Positions 26,848-35,513 of a stretch of 64,000 nucleotides of DNA are shown piece by piece. The position numbers and the translations under genes are program-made. Source of the stretch: Paraglaciecola sp030730205 (GTDB lineage Bacteria; Pseudomonadota; Gammaproteobacteria; Enterobacterales; Alteromonadaceae); NCBI RefSeq assembly GCF_052119645.1, contig NZ_JBGQOM010000005.1:248001-312000 (forward strand). The letters are read 5' to 3'. The first letter of the stretch is position 1. Each line of letters starts with the position of its first letter. Below the pieces are notes generated by a model. It saw only the letters and a list, made by a program, of their open reading frames with translations, had not been told where the DNA came from and ran no database searches.

Positions 26848-28989
26848 ATGTCCAGCAGCCAGCAAAAACATTTTTCTACCTGTACCTTATGTGAAGCAAT
26901 GTGTGGTATCGAAGTTACTACTGAAGAACGGCAAATAGTGTCTATAGTCGGAGATAAAAAAAATCCATTTAGTGAAGGTCATGTGTGTCCCAAAGCGATG
27001 GCACTCAAAGATTTGTATGATGATCCTGAGCGCATCAAACTGCCTCTCGAAAAAACGGCGACGGGTTGGCAAACCATTAGCTGGGACGAGGCCTTTGACA
27101 AGGTGGCAAAAAAGCTGGTTGACATACAGCAACAATGTGGTGATAACGCGATTGGTCTTTACTTAGGCAATCCTAATGCGCATAACATGGGTTCAATTCT
27201 CTTCGGTCCGTACTTTTATCGTGCACTAAAAACACACAATCGCTATTCGGCGACTTCAGTTGACCAATTACCTCATCATATCGTTAGCCGTCAGTTGTTT
27301 GGTCATCAATCGCAAATTCCGATCCCCGATATTGACCACACGCAATATTTTCTGATCATTGGCGGCAACCCATTGGCATCAAATGGCAGTATCATGACCG
27401 TTCCTCATGTTAAACGCCGTTTAAAAGCCATACAAGCCAGAGAGGGTAAAGTGGTAGTTATTGACCCTAAAAAGTCTGAAACCGCAGACATCAGCAGCGA
27501 ACATTACTTTATTAAACCCGGCACCGACGTGTTGCTGTTACTGGCTATGCTCAACACGGTTTTTGCTGAAGGCTTAGCTAAGCCAGGCAAGTTAAGTGAA
27601 ATGGCAAGCGAACTGATGAACGTAGAAGCTTTTGTGAAAGATTATCCTAGCGCACGAGTCGCCCCTTTGATTGGAATGAGCGAACAGCAAATTACCCATA
27701 TTGTGACTGAGTTTTGTGCTGCAAGCTCAGCGGTATGTTATGGGCGAATGGGCGCCAGTGTGCAAGCTTTTGGCACATTAACCCAATATCTCATCATGTT
27801 GTTTAATATGTTAAGCGGCAATTTAGATAAACCCGGTGGCATGATGTTTACCCAACCTGCGGCGGATACCTTACCCCATTCAGGCAGGGGCAGTATTGCC
27901 CAGTATCATTCGAGGGTGCGAAAATTACCTGCCTTTGCAGGCGAATATCCGGTCTCTACCTTGGCAGAAGAAATCACCACTGAAGGAGTAGGGCAAATTC
28001 GGGCAATGGTCATTGGGGCGGGTAATCCTGTGCTGACGACTCCTAACGGTCAGCAATTAGATGATGCCTTTGCTGGCTTGGATTTTATGGTGGCGGTTGA
28101 TTTTTACCTGACTGAAACCTCGCGCCATGCTGATATCATTTTACCCCCCGTCACCGCCCTAGAGCGGGATCATTATGACGTGGTGTTTCATAATTTTGCG
28201 GTGCGTAATTCGACCAAATACTCGCCCGCTGTCTTTAGCCCTGAAAAAGACAGCCTGACAGATTGGCAGATTTACTTGTCGTTGGCACAACGAATCGATG
28301 CTTTACGTGGTTTACCCACCGATAAGTATCAAGATTTATGGGCGAAAGAGCCAAAAGGTGTGGTGAATGACTTACTCAAGACCAGTGAATATAGGCATGA
28401 AGGCCAGCGCTTAAGTATCGATTTATTACTACAAAATCCGCACGGAATTGATTTAGGCCCGCTCAGAAGTAACTTACCCGATGCGATTTTTCACTCGGAT
28501 AAAAAGATTGACCTACGTTTTGATTATTTCATGGCTGATTTACCCCGTGTGGATCAGCAGTTTTTCAGCGAAAAAGCCAAGACAAAATACAATTTACTGC
28601 TGATTGGCCGCCGCCATCTAAAAACCAATAATTCGTGGTTACATAACAGTCCGCGCATGGTTAAAGGCACGAATAAAGGACTATCTCGTTGTACGGCTCA
28701 GTTGCATCCAGAAGATGCCCAGTACCACCAATTGAGCGAAGGGCAGATGATCACTGTCCGATCACGGGTAGGTGAGATTAGCTTGCCAGTTGAAATAACC
28801 GATAAAATTATGCCGGGTGTCATTTCTATTCCCCATGGTTGGGGTCACAATAAAGCGGGTTCTAAGTGGTCGGTAGCGCAAGAGCATGCAGGAGTGAATG
28901 TGAATGAGCTCACCGATGAGATGGTGTTAGATGAGTTATCAGGTAATGCGGTATTAAACGGCGTACCGGTATGCATAAGCGCCGCTTAG
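26848..28989 (+). CDS. Molybdopterin-dependent oxidoreductase (DMSO reductase family)
   Basis: The 713-residue protein has the N-terminal [4Fe-4S] motif C12-x2-C15-x3-C19-x27-C47 (CTLCEAMCG ... HVCPKA). The molybdopterin oxidoreductase body follows (SWDEAFDKVAKKL, FLIIGGNPLASNGS, KVVVIDPKKSETAD), then a C-terminal molydopterin-dinucleotide-binding domain (LLLIGRRHLKTNNSWLHNSP). There is no Tat signal, so it is probably cytoplasmic. It is of the BisC/formate-dehydrogenase-like group, with no neighbouring electron-transfer subunit. The physiological substrate cannot be told. A TATAAT (26794-26799) lies upstream in the divergent intergenic region. Confidence 0.88.
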   Translation: MSSSQQKHFSTCTLCEAMCGIEVTTEERQIVSIVGDKKNPFSEGHVCPKAMALKDLYDDPERIKLPLEKTATGWQTISWDEAFDKVAKKLVDIQQQCGDNAIGLYLGNPNAHNMGSILFGPYFYRALKTHNRYSATSVDQLPHHIVSRQLFGHQSQIPIPDIDHTQYFLIIGGNPLASNGSIMTVPHVKRRLKAIQAREGKVVVIDPKKSETADISSEHYFIKPGTDVLLLLAMLNTVFAEGLAKPGKLSEMASELMNVEAFVKDYPSARVAPLIGMSEQQITHIVTEFCAASSAVCYGRMGASVQAFGTLTQYLIMLFNMLSGNLDKPGGMMFTQPAADTLPHSGRGSIAQYHSRVRKLPAFAGEYPVSTLAEEITTEGVGQIRAMVIGAGNPVLTTPNGQQLDDAFAGLDFMVAVDFYLTETSRHADIILPPVTALERDHYDVVFHNFAVRNSTKYSPAVFSPEKDSLTDWQIYLSLAQRIDALRGLPTDKYQDLWAKEPKGVVNDLLKTSEYRHEGQRLSIDLLLQNPHGIDLGPLRSNLPDAIFHSDKKIDLRFDYFMADLPRVDQQFFSEKAKTKYNLLLIGRRHLKTNNSWLHNSPRMVKGTNKGLSRCTAQLHPEDAQYHQLSEGQMITVRSRVGEISLPVEITDKIMPGVISIPHGWGHNKAGSKWSVAQEHAGVNVNELTDEMVLDELSGNAVLNGVPVCISAA

Positions 28990-29029
28990 AAGGGCGTATA
29001 GACTTGTTAGATAATTTAGGAAGTACTGC

Positions 29030-29740
29030 GTGGGGCATCTATTTACTACTGTCATTTTAGGCCCTTTGTTACTTATACAAGGGCGCATCGTTCGGCGCAA
29101 TACCCCTAGATTGGCCGAACCAGAAGGGGTACGCCAAGGTATGGAAGGGTCTGGGCCGCCTCTACGTTTGCTCATAATCGGAGATTCTGCAGCAGCAGGT
29201 GTGGGCGTTACTCATCAAAAAGATGCCTTATGTGGTCAGTTAGTGGCCTTACTTGCTCAACATTTTACTTTGAGTTGGGCGCTGCACGCCAAAACAGGGG
29301 CAACAACTGCGGATACCATCGAGCATGTTAACACTATGGGTAGTCAAACGTTTGATGTGGTATTAACCTCATTAGGGGTCAATGATGTGACATCAGGAAG
29401 TCAACGTTCAAAGTGGTTAGCTCAACAAAATGCGCTTTTTACCTTTTGCCAGCATACGTTCTCAAGTCAATTGTTAGTGATAACTGCTTTACCGCCTATG
29501 CATGCTTTACCTGCCTTACCTCAGCCACTAAGAGGATACTTAGGTAGAAGAGCAGCACAGTTTAATGCTCAGCTTAAGCAATTAACGCTAGGGGACAAGG
29601 GGAAACACTTTTTAGCCTTGAAAATGACTAACAAAAAAGACGCCATGGCTGCTGATGGTTTCCATCCAGGAGCAGATAGTTATCACCAGTGGGCAAGTCA
29701 AGCTGCTGCGGTTATCACCAAACATTTTTTGCCCAGCTAA
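29030..29740 (+). CDS. SGNH/GDSL hydrolase family protein
   Basis: A 236-residue hydrolase with the three SGNH blocks: GDSAAAGVGV (nucleophile Ser), GVNDVTSG, and the C-terminal DGFHPGADSYHQWA with catalytic Asp and His. The N-terminus is a hydrophobic segment (TTVILGPLLLIQG) that may anchor it in the membrane. The start is GTG with TTAGGAAG about 8 nt upstream. It lies 40 bp after the molybdopterin oxidoreductase. Esterase or thioesterase activity is likely; the substrate is unknown. Confidence 0.85.
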   Translation: MGHLFTTVILGPLLLIQGRIVRRNTPRLAEPEGVRQGMEGSGPPLRLLIIGDSAAAGVGVTHQKDALCGQLVALLAQHFTLSWALHAKTGATTADTIEHVNTMGSQTFDVVLTSLGVNDVTSGSQRSKWLAQQNALFTFCQHTFSSQLLVITALPPMHALPALPQPLRGYLGRRAAQFNAQLKQLTLGDKGKHFLALKMTNKKDAMAADGFHPGADSYHQWASQAAAVITKHFLPS

Positions 29741-29879
29741 GTTTTCAACCACGCTTTGAGGGCGGTTTTTTAGCCTTGTTATGGCTTAGAACAATAAATT
29801 TCGTATTTTGATTTTCTAAATGACTGAAAGCACGGTAAATTCACCTCACTAAGACTTTAATTACCATTACCTGTTTGTC

Positions 29880-30737
29880 ATGATAAAAATTGCTACATTG
29901 GGGCCAGCTGGAACGTATTCAGATACAGCGACGCAGCGTTATGTCCGTAAACAATCTCAAGTGTGTGAAATTCATTATTTTGAATCAATAAAACTTGCGC
30001 TCAATGCAGTGGGGCATGGCTGCGATATTGGGGTATTGCCGGTAGAAAATTTTTCTGAGGGTTTTATCTCATTGGTGCTGGATCATTTACTTGATTCAGA
30101 GTTATCTGTGGTTAATGAAATCCGCCTGCCTATTCAATTTTCACTGGTAAGCCGAGCCGCCCAGTTGCACGCCATTAAGCAACTCTATGTCCAGTTTGTG
30201 GCAAAAGGTCAATGTTCTGAATTTCTTGGCAGCCTAGGCCAAGTAGACATTGAAACCACCGAAAGTAATATGGAGTCTTTGCAATTTGCGGTTTTAGGTG
30301 GTGCTGATACCGCGGCCATAGTACCAAGCAGTGCTGTTAAAGAAGGGGATTTCCCCTTGGTGATCGCTGATGTGAATGACTATAAAAATAATGAAACGCG
30401 TTTTTTGGTGTTCACAAAAAATTCAGCAGTAGCACAAAAAATTGAAGATACCGAGTATAAAACCAGCATTATTGTGATGGATGAAAATGACCGTCCTGGT
30501 TTTCTAGGTGAAGTCCTGCTGTCTTTTTCTAATCGTAAGATCAACTTAACGTCTATTATGTCGCGTCCTACCAAACAAACCTTTGGTAAGTATCACTTTT
30601 TCATTGATTTTGATGGCCATGTGCAAGACGCCAATATCGCTCAAGCGCTGGCTGAAATAGCCGTTAATTGTAAGGTAAAATTGCTCGGCTCTTACCCTAA
30701 AATAGGCGACGCTGAAGCGCGCGCAAATGCAGCATGA
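29880..30737 (+). CDS. pheA: Prephenate dehydratase with C-terminal ACT domain
   Basis: A 285-residue monofunctional prephenate dehydratase, which converts prephenate to phenylpyruvate in phenylalanine synthesis. The catalytic domain has TLGPAGTYSDTAT, GVLPVENFSEG and the active-site TRF in NNETRFLVF (about residue 173). An ACT domain follows from about residue 195. The two usual Phe-binding signatures of the ACT domain (GALV and ESRP) read GFLG and MSRP here. That suggests altered feedback control. There is no chorismate mutase domain, so the usual bifunctional PheA may be encoded elsewhere and this may be a paralogue. Confidence 0.82.
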   Translation: MIKIATLGPAGTYSDTATQRYVRKQSQVCEIHYFESIKLALNAVGHGCDIGVLPVENFSEGFISLVLDHLLDSELSVVNEIRLPIQFSLVSRAAQLHAIKQLYVQFVAKGQCSEFLGSLGQVDIETTESNMESLQFAVLGGADTAAIVPSSAVKEGDFPLVIADVNDYKNNETRFLVFTKNSAVAQKIEDTEYKTSIIVMDENDRPGFLGEVLLSFSNRKINLTSIMSRPTKQTFGKYHFFIDFDGHVQDANIAQALAEIAVNCKVKLLGSYPKIGDAEARANAA

Positions 30738-30823
30738 TCACGCGTCAATGTGGGTAATACTGGCGTTAACATCCTGCTTCATTCAAGCTAATTTGAAGGT
30801 TTAAAATCGCTCAAATCGTTTGA

Positions 30824-31342
30824 TTAGCGTATGCGAGTGCGGTTATTGGTGTCGCGGCTGGCAACGATTAAATCGTTATTAAATGCTAGCTGCGGTGATT
30901 TTGTCATACGATCGTAAAGGACCACGTTAACCGTCGCAGCTAAATTCATACAACCAATTGTCGGCACGTACACCACATGATCACACTCATCTAGGATACT
31001 CTGTTCGATAGTGCCATCTTCAGGTCCAAACACATAAAGGGCATTTACAGGATGACTAAAATGGGGCAAAGGGATGGCGCCTTCCACTAATTCTACCGCT
31101 ACCGTTTGCAGGCTCAGAGTTTTTGCCACTGCGATAATGTTCGTTACGTGAGTTGGGCTTATATCGAGATAACGTTTTTTGGTATCTGTCACATATTGGC
31201 TCGCGCGGTCGTAGCGAGTGCCTGTGTAATGAATACTGCTGACTTGGTAGCATCCCGACGCCCGCAAAATACTCCCCATATTCTCTGGACTTTTTGGATT
31301 AACTAGGCCGATGTGCGCTGAGGTTTTGATTGAGTTAGACAA
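30824..31342 (-). CDS. TrmH/SpoU-family (SPOUT) RNA methyltransferase
   Basis: The 172-residue protein is a single SPOUT domain with motif 1 NPKSPENMGSILRASGCYQV, motif 2 YVFGPEDGTI and motif 3 GCMNLAATVNVVLYDRM, which form the AdoMet-binding trefoil knot. It probably 2'-O-methylates an RNA. The target cannot be named, and it is not an obvious TrmL or TrmJ. The start is TTG at 31342 with AAGG 7 nt upstream, inside the end of the aldo-keto reductase gene (8-nt overlap). Translation is thus probably coupled. Confidence 0.85.
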   Translation of the reverse strand: MSNSIKTSAHIGLVNPKSPENMGSILRASGCYQVSSIHYTGTRYDRASQYVTDTKKRYLDISPTHVTNIIAVAKTLSLQTVAVELVEGAIPLPHFSHPVNALYVFGPEDGTIEQSILDECDHVVYVPTIGCMNLAATVNVVLYDRMTKSPQLAFNNDLIVASRDTNNRTRIR

Positions 31343-32348
31343 TGATTTGCCTTATTTCGGTTAATTCATCTTGGCTAAAATCGAGGTTCGATAAAGCGGC
31401 CGCGCAATCTTCGATTTGCCCGACTTTACTAGCACCAATCAGACAGCTTGTTACTGCGGGATTGCTCAGTACCCAAGCAATTGCCATTTGCGCTAAAGAT
31501 TGCTCTCGGCGCGAAGCGATGACATTTAATTTTTGCACTTTAGCTACTTTTTCTTTCGTGATGTGGTCAGCGTTAAGGTAAATTTGCTCACTGCGTGCGG
31601 CCCGTGAATCTTGTGGGATCCCGCTTAAATATTTATCAGTCAGAAAACCTTGAGCTAAAGGAGAAAAAGCCACCGAGCCGACGCCTTTATCAAGCAACAC
31701 CTCACATAAGCCATCTTCAATCCAGCGGTCAAACATATTGTAACGAGGCTGGTGCACCAACAAGGGCGTACCTAATTCTTTTAATATTGCGACGGCTCGT
31801 TTTGTTTGCTCTGCAGAATAGTTTGAAATACCCACATATAACGCGCGACCCGATCGTACAATATAATCTAAGGCTTGCATGGTTTCTTCTAGCGGTGTTT
31901 CTGGATCAAAACAGTGAGAGTAAAACACATCGAAATAATCAAGCCCTGTGCGCTGTAAACTTTGGTCACAACTGGCTACTAAATATTTGCGTGAGCCACC
32001 CACACCAAAAGGGCCTCCCCACATGTCGTAACCTGCTTTACTTGAAATTAGCAGCTCGTCTCGGTAGGGCTTCAAACTTTTGGCCATAACGTGGCCAAAG
32101 GTGCTCTCTGCTGAACCATAGGGAGGGCCATAATTGTTGGCTAAATCAAAATGATTGATGCCTAAGTCAAATGCACGATGCAACATGGTTTTGGCGTTTT
32201 GTGCGGAATCAACTGCACCGAAATTTTGCCACAGCCCAAGCGCCAATGCGGGAAGTTTCACACCACTTTTACCACAACGCCGGTAAGGCATGGTGGTGTA
32301 ACGCGTATTATCAGCAACGTAAAGCGGATTGGGGTCGTGTTTAATCAT
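31335..32348 (-). CDS. gpr: Aldo/keto reductase, L-glyceraldehyde 3-phosphate reductase (YghZ) type
   Basis: The 337-residue NADPH-dependent reductase closely resembles E. coli YghZ/Gpr. It shares YRRCGKSGVKLPALALGLWQNFG, HFDLANNYGPPYGSAE (catalytic Asp and Tyr), SSKAGYDMWGGPFGVGGSRKY (catalytic Lys) and FYSHCFD. Gpr detoxifies L-glyceraldehyde 3-phosphate and methylglyoxal. It is upstream of and overlaps the SPOUT methyltransferase gene. Confidence 0.92.
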   Translation of the reverse strand: MIKHDPNPLYVADNTRYTTMPYRRCGKSGVKLPALALGLWQNFGAVDSAQNAKTMLHRAFDLGINHFDLANNYGPPYGSAESTFGHVMAKSLKPYRDELLISSKAGYDMWGGPFGVGGSRKYLVASCDQSLQRTGLDYFDVFYSHCFDPETPLEETMQALDYIVRSGRALYVGISNYSAEQTKRAVAILKELGTPLLVHQPRYNMFDRWIEDGLCEVLLDKGVGSVAFSPLAQGFLTDKYLSGIPQDSRAARSEQIYLNADHITKEKVAKVQKLNVIASRREQSLAQMAIAWVLSNPAVTSCLIGASKVGQIEDCAAALSNLDFSQDELTEIRQIIV

Positions 32349-32426
32349 GGTTTTGCCTAATGTAACTAAGTGGCGCTAGCCTAAACCAAAGTGCATCCTT
32401 GCACAATTTCATTGACCTGGTTTACG

Positions 32427-35400
32427 CTAGATTTTGACCCAACGACTCACCAATAGCTTACTGTTTTCAATCATGTGTGTGGTTTTTACTCTGAGCTTTA
32501 AAAGTAGTAAGTAGGCTAGGGGCACTAACACTAAACTGGTTAAAGTTGAAAACAATAAACCACCAATGATCGCTATGGCCATCGGCGAATAAGGCGGGCC
32601 GTCACCGCCTATACGAGTAGAGCCCATCGCCAAGGGAACCAAGCCTAACACAGTGGTGGCAACGGTCATTAAGATAGGTTTTACTCGGGTTAAGCAGGCT
32701 TCAATAATGGCTTGCTGCACTGCATAACCTAGGTTAATTAATTGGTTTATTCGGTCCACCAGCACAATGCCGTTGTTTACCACGATACCCATCAAAATAA
32801 GCATACCAATCATACTCATGATCGACATGGGCAAACCAGCAAAAAATAGCGCCCAAAATACGCCAGTCATTGAAAACAATAAGGAAGTAATGACCGCAGT
32901 AGGGAGTAACAAAGATTCAAACAGGGCTGCCATCACGATATAAATCATACACACCGCTAATAACATATTGGTTTGCATCGCGCTTTCGTTTTGGTTTTGG
33001 CGTCTAAATCCGCCATCGAAGGTCCAGCTATAACCCGTAGGCAACTGCATGTATTGCATCACCGCTTCAATTTTTTGCTGTGCCTGCTCCATGGTTAAAC
33101 CGTCTTCGAGGTTAGCACCAATGGTGATGGATGTTTGGCGGTAACTTCGATTAATTTGAGCTAAGCGCGGTTTAATGCTCAAGCTTGCCACCATATCAAG
33201 ATTCACGTTTTGATCGCCTTCTCGTTTAATAGTGAGATTTTTTAACGCATCAATAGAGCCTTGTAAATTTTCGTCAAACATTAAACGAATTGCGACTTCT
33301 CCGGTTTCACTGTTGCGAAAGGTGCGTAAGTTAGTGCCGCGTAAAGCAGTGGCAACCACATTGGCAATTTCTTCGCTACTCAAACCAAAGCGATATGCTT
33401 TTTGTCTGTCTACTTTAATTTGCAGTTCTTCTTTTTGACTAGCGTTATCGGTTTTGACTTCGGCTAAACCTTCAATATTGGCGATGGCAGGTAAAATTTG
33501 TTTGGCTATTTGGTTCAGTGTTTCAGCAGAGTCACCGAGTAAAGTCAGTTGTATACCCCCTCCGTTGCCCTGATCCCATTGGAAAGACGGTTTTGCACGG
33601 GCAAACTTGGGCATGCTTTCAGTGATCAATTTTTTCACTTCAAACTGCTTTACGGGTAAGTCATCAACCAAGGTTATACCGGAAACCGCAAAGCCAGCAG
33701 TGTAATAACTGTAAACTTGCTTGATGTGAAATTTTTCTTGGTTGGCATATAAATAGTTTTCCATTTTAGCCACGGTTTTCTCAACTTCTTCAAGGCTATA
33801 GCTACTTTGGATGTCGTAATTCATCCACACACGATTTTGGTCATTATCAGCATCTGCGTCATTGGTCACAGTGCCCATCGGAATAGCGGTACTGAGTAAG
33901 ATAGCTATCGCGATGACACAGGTTAAACCTTGATGGGCGAGGGCCCAGCGCAGCACTTTCTCATAGCCTTGACTGAGTTTACTTGGGGCGTTGGCGTGAC
34001 CATTGTTTAGGGGGCGCTTGTTCGATTTTATTTTGCTACTGAGTAAGGGGATCAAGGTCTGTGAAATAAGTAAAGAAGCAAATAACGAGATACAGATTGC
34101 AATGGCTACATGCTCAAGAAATACCGTCACATTGACCTTGGCTCCCACAATATTGGGCAAAAACACGATCGCGGTGGTTATGGTTCCCGCAATAACGGCA
34201 AGGCTGACCTTGGCTACGCCCGTTTTAGTTGCTTCAATGGGATCATCATTGTGTTGTCGTTCTTGATTAATACTTTCAGTCACTACCACGGCATTATCAA
34301 CCAACATACCTACGGCTAGCATCAGGCCCATCATAGATAGTATATTGATGGAGTAGCCCATAAAATACATACAACCCAGGGTGATACAAATAGAGAACGG
34401 CACCGATAACACCACCAACAAGGTATTGGTAAGATTTCGTAAAAAGGCATATAAGACCACCAACGATAAGAGTGAACCCAATAGCCCTGCATTGAGCAAA
34501 TCGGCTAAGGACGAGGTCACACTTTCTGCTTCGTTTTCCATAATATACAGGTGGATGCCATTGAAAGCGGGGTTCGCGTTGGCATCTTCTATAACGGCCA
34601 TAACACGCTTTGCCACCTCAACCATGTTACTGTTTGATTCACGGTAAATATTAAAGCCCACCGCATAACTTTGATCTAAGTGCCTGCCTTCAGTGCGTTT
34701 GGGTGTTTCAAACTTTATCTCAGCGATATCCGCTAAACGCACATAAGGCTTGACAATGATATCGCGAATTTCATCCAAGCTCGTCATTTCACCCAGTGGA
34801 TTAACCGTAATTTTTTGTTGAATATCCGCATCAATAAAATGCCCAGCGCTCATTGAAAAGTTAACCTTACGCAAGCTTTCTCGTAGGTCATTGGTATTGA
34901 CTTGCAAGGCGGCCATTTGCTCCGTATTTAAGCGGATAGCGATTTGCTTTTTATTGACGCCATACAACTCTACTTTTGATACACCGGGTACCCGTTCAAT
35001 GGGCATCTTTAAATTACGGTCAAGTAAATCATAGGCATTTGATAGGTCCCGTTCACTTGACACTCGTAAGGAAAAAATCGGCATATCGCTGGTATTAAAT
35101 TGGTACACCAATATACGCTCAACGTCTTGGGGTAAGTCGTTGCGAATGGCGTCGATTTTCTCGCGGGCTTCAACGCCTTTGGCTTTGAGGTTTTCGTCCC
35201 AGGCAAACTCAAGTTGGATCTCTGCGCCATCCTCAGTAGAGCGAGAACGCAAGCGTTTAATGCCCGACATGGTGGCTAAGGACTCTTCTACGGGGCGGGT
35301 GATCATCTTTTCGATTTCTGCAGGTGTCGCGTCCTGATAGGGTATTTGTACCGCTATCTCAGGAATATCAATGCTGGGAAACTTTTCTAAGGGCAGCAGC

Positions 35401-35513
35401 TGACTTGATAACAAGCCAAAGGCCAACATAGAGAAGAAAAACATGCAAACCGTAACTGGCCGGCGAATAGCAAAAGCAGCGAGGGCTGCCCCTGCGCTTT
35501 CAAACTTATCCAT
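32427..35513 (-). CDS. RND efflux pump, inner-membrane protein (second of pair)
   Basis: The resistance-nodulation-division transporter has about 1028 residues and twelve helices in two halves, each with a large periplasmic loop. Typical elements are ATPAEIEKMITRPVEESL, the TM4 proton-relay region GLMLAVGMLVDNAVVVTESI, and GIVVNNGIVLVDRIN. I chose the ATG at 35513 (MDKFESAGAAL), which has GGAG 7 nt upstream. It overlaps the end of the first pump gene by 8 nt. Tandem RND genes with one adaptor resemble the MdtABC arrangement. No outer-membrane channel is encoded nearby. Confidence 0.93.
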   Translation of the reverse strand: MDKFESAGAALAAFAIRRPVTVCMFFFSMLAFGLLSSQLLPLEKFPSIDIPEIAVQIPYQDATPAEIEKMITRPVEESLATMSGIKRLRSRSTEDGAEIQLEFAWDENLKAKGVEAREKIDAIRNDLPQDVERILVYQFNTSDMPIFSLRVSSERDLSNAYDLLDRNLKMPIERVPGVSKVELYGVNKKQIAIRLNTEQMAALQVNTNDLRESLRKVNFSMSAGHFIDADIQQKITVNPLGEMTSLDEIRDIIVKPYVRLADIAEIKFETPKRTEGRHLDQSYAVGFNIYRESNSNMVEVAKRVMAVIEDANANPAFNGIHLYIMENEAESVTSSLADLLNAGLLGSLLSLVVLYAFLRNLTNTLLVVLSVPFSICITLGCMYFMGYSINILSMMGLMLAVGMLVDNAVVVTESINQERQHNDDPIEATKTGVAKVSLAVIAGTITTAIVFLPNIVGAKVNVTVFLEHVAIAICISLFASLLISQTLIPLLSSKIKSNKRPLNNGHANAPSKLSQGYEKVLRWALAHQGLTCVIAIAILLSTAIPMGTVTNDADADNDQNRVWMNYDIQSSYSLEEVEKTVAKMENYLYANQEKFHIKQVYSYYTAGFAVSGITLVDDLPVKQFEVKKLITESMPKFARAKPSFQWDQGNGGGIQLTLLGDSAETLNQIAKQILPAIANIEGLAEVKTDNASQKEELQIKVDRQKAYRFGLSSEEIANVVATALRGTNLRTFRNSETGEVAIRLMFDENLQGSIDALKNLTIKREGDQNVNLDMVASLSIKPRLAQINRSYRQTSITIGANLEDGLTMEQAQQKIEAVMQYMQLPTGYSWTFDGGFRRQNQNESAMQTNMLLAVCMIYIVMAALFESLLLPTAVITSLLFSMTGVFWALFFAGLPMSIMSMIGMLILMGIVVNNGIVLVDRINQLINLGYAVQQAIIEACLTRVKPILMTVATTVLGLVPLAMGSTRIGGDGPPYSPMAIAIIGGLLFSTLTSLVLVPLAYLLLLKLRVKTTHMIENSKLLVSRWVKI

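Noticed and set aside
29746..29771. AACCACGC...GGCGGTT followed by T run after the SGNH hydrolase gene as a terminator
   Set aside because: The stem has two mismatches. It may work in vivo, but I could not support it firmly enough to list.
31595..32089. 164-codon plus-strand frame opposite the aldo-keto reductase gene
   Set aside because: It is fully antisense to a well-conserved gene and has no motif or ribosome-binding site.
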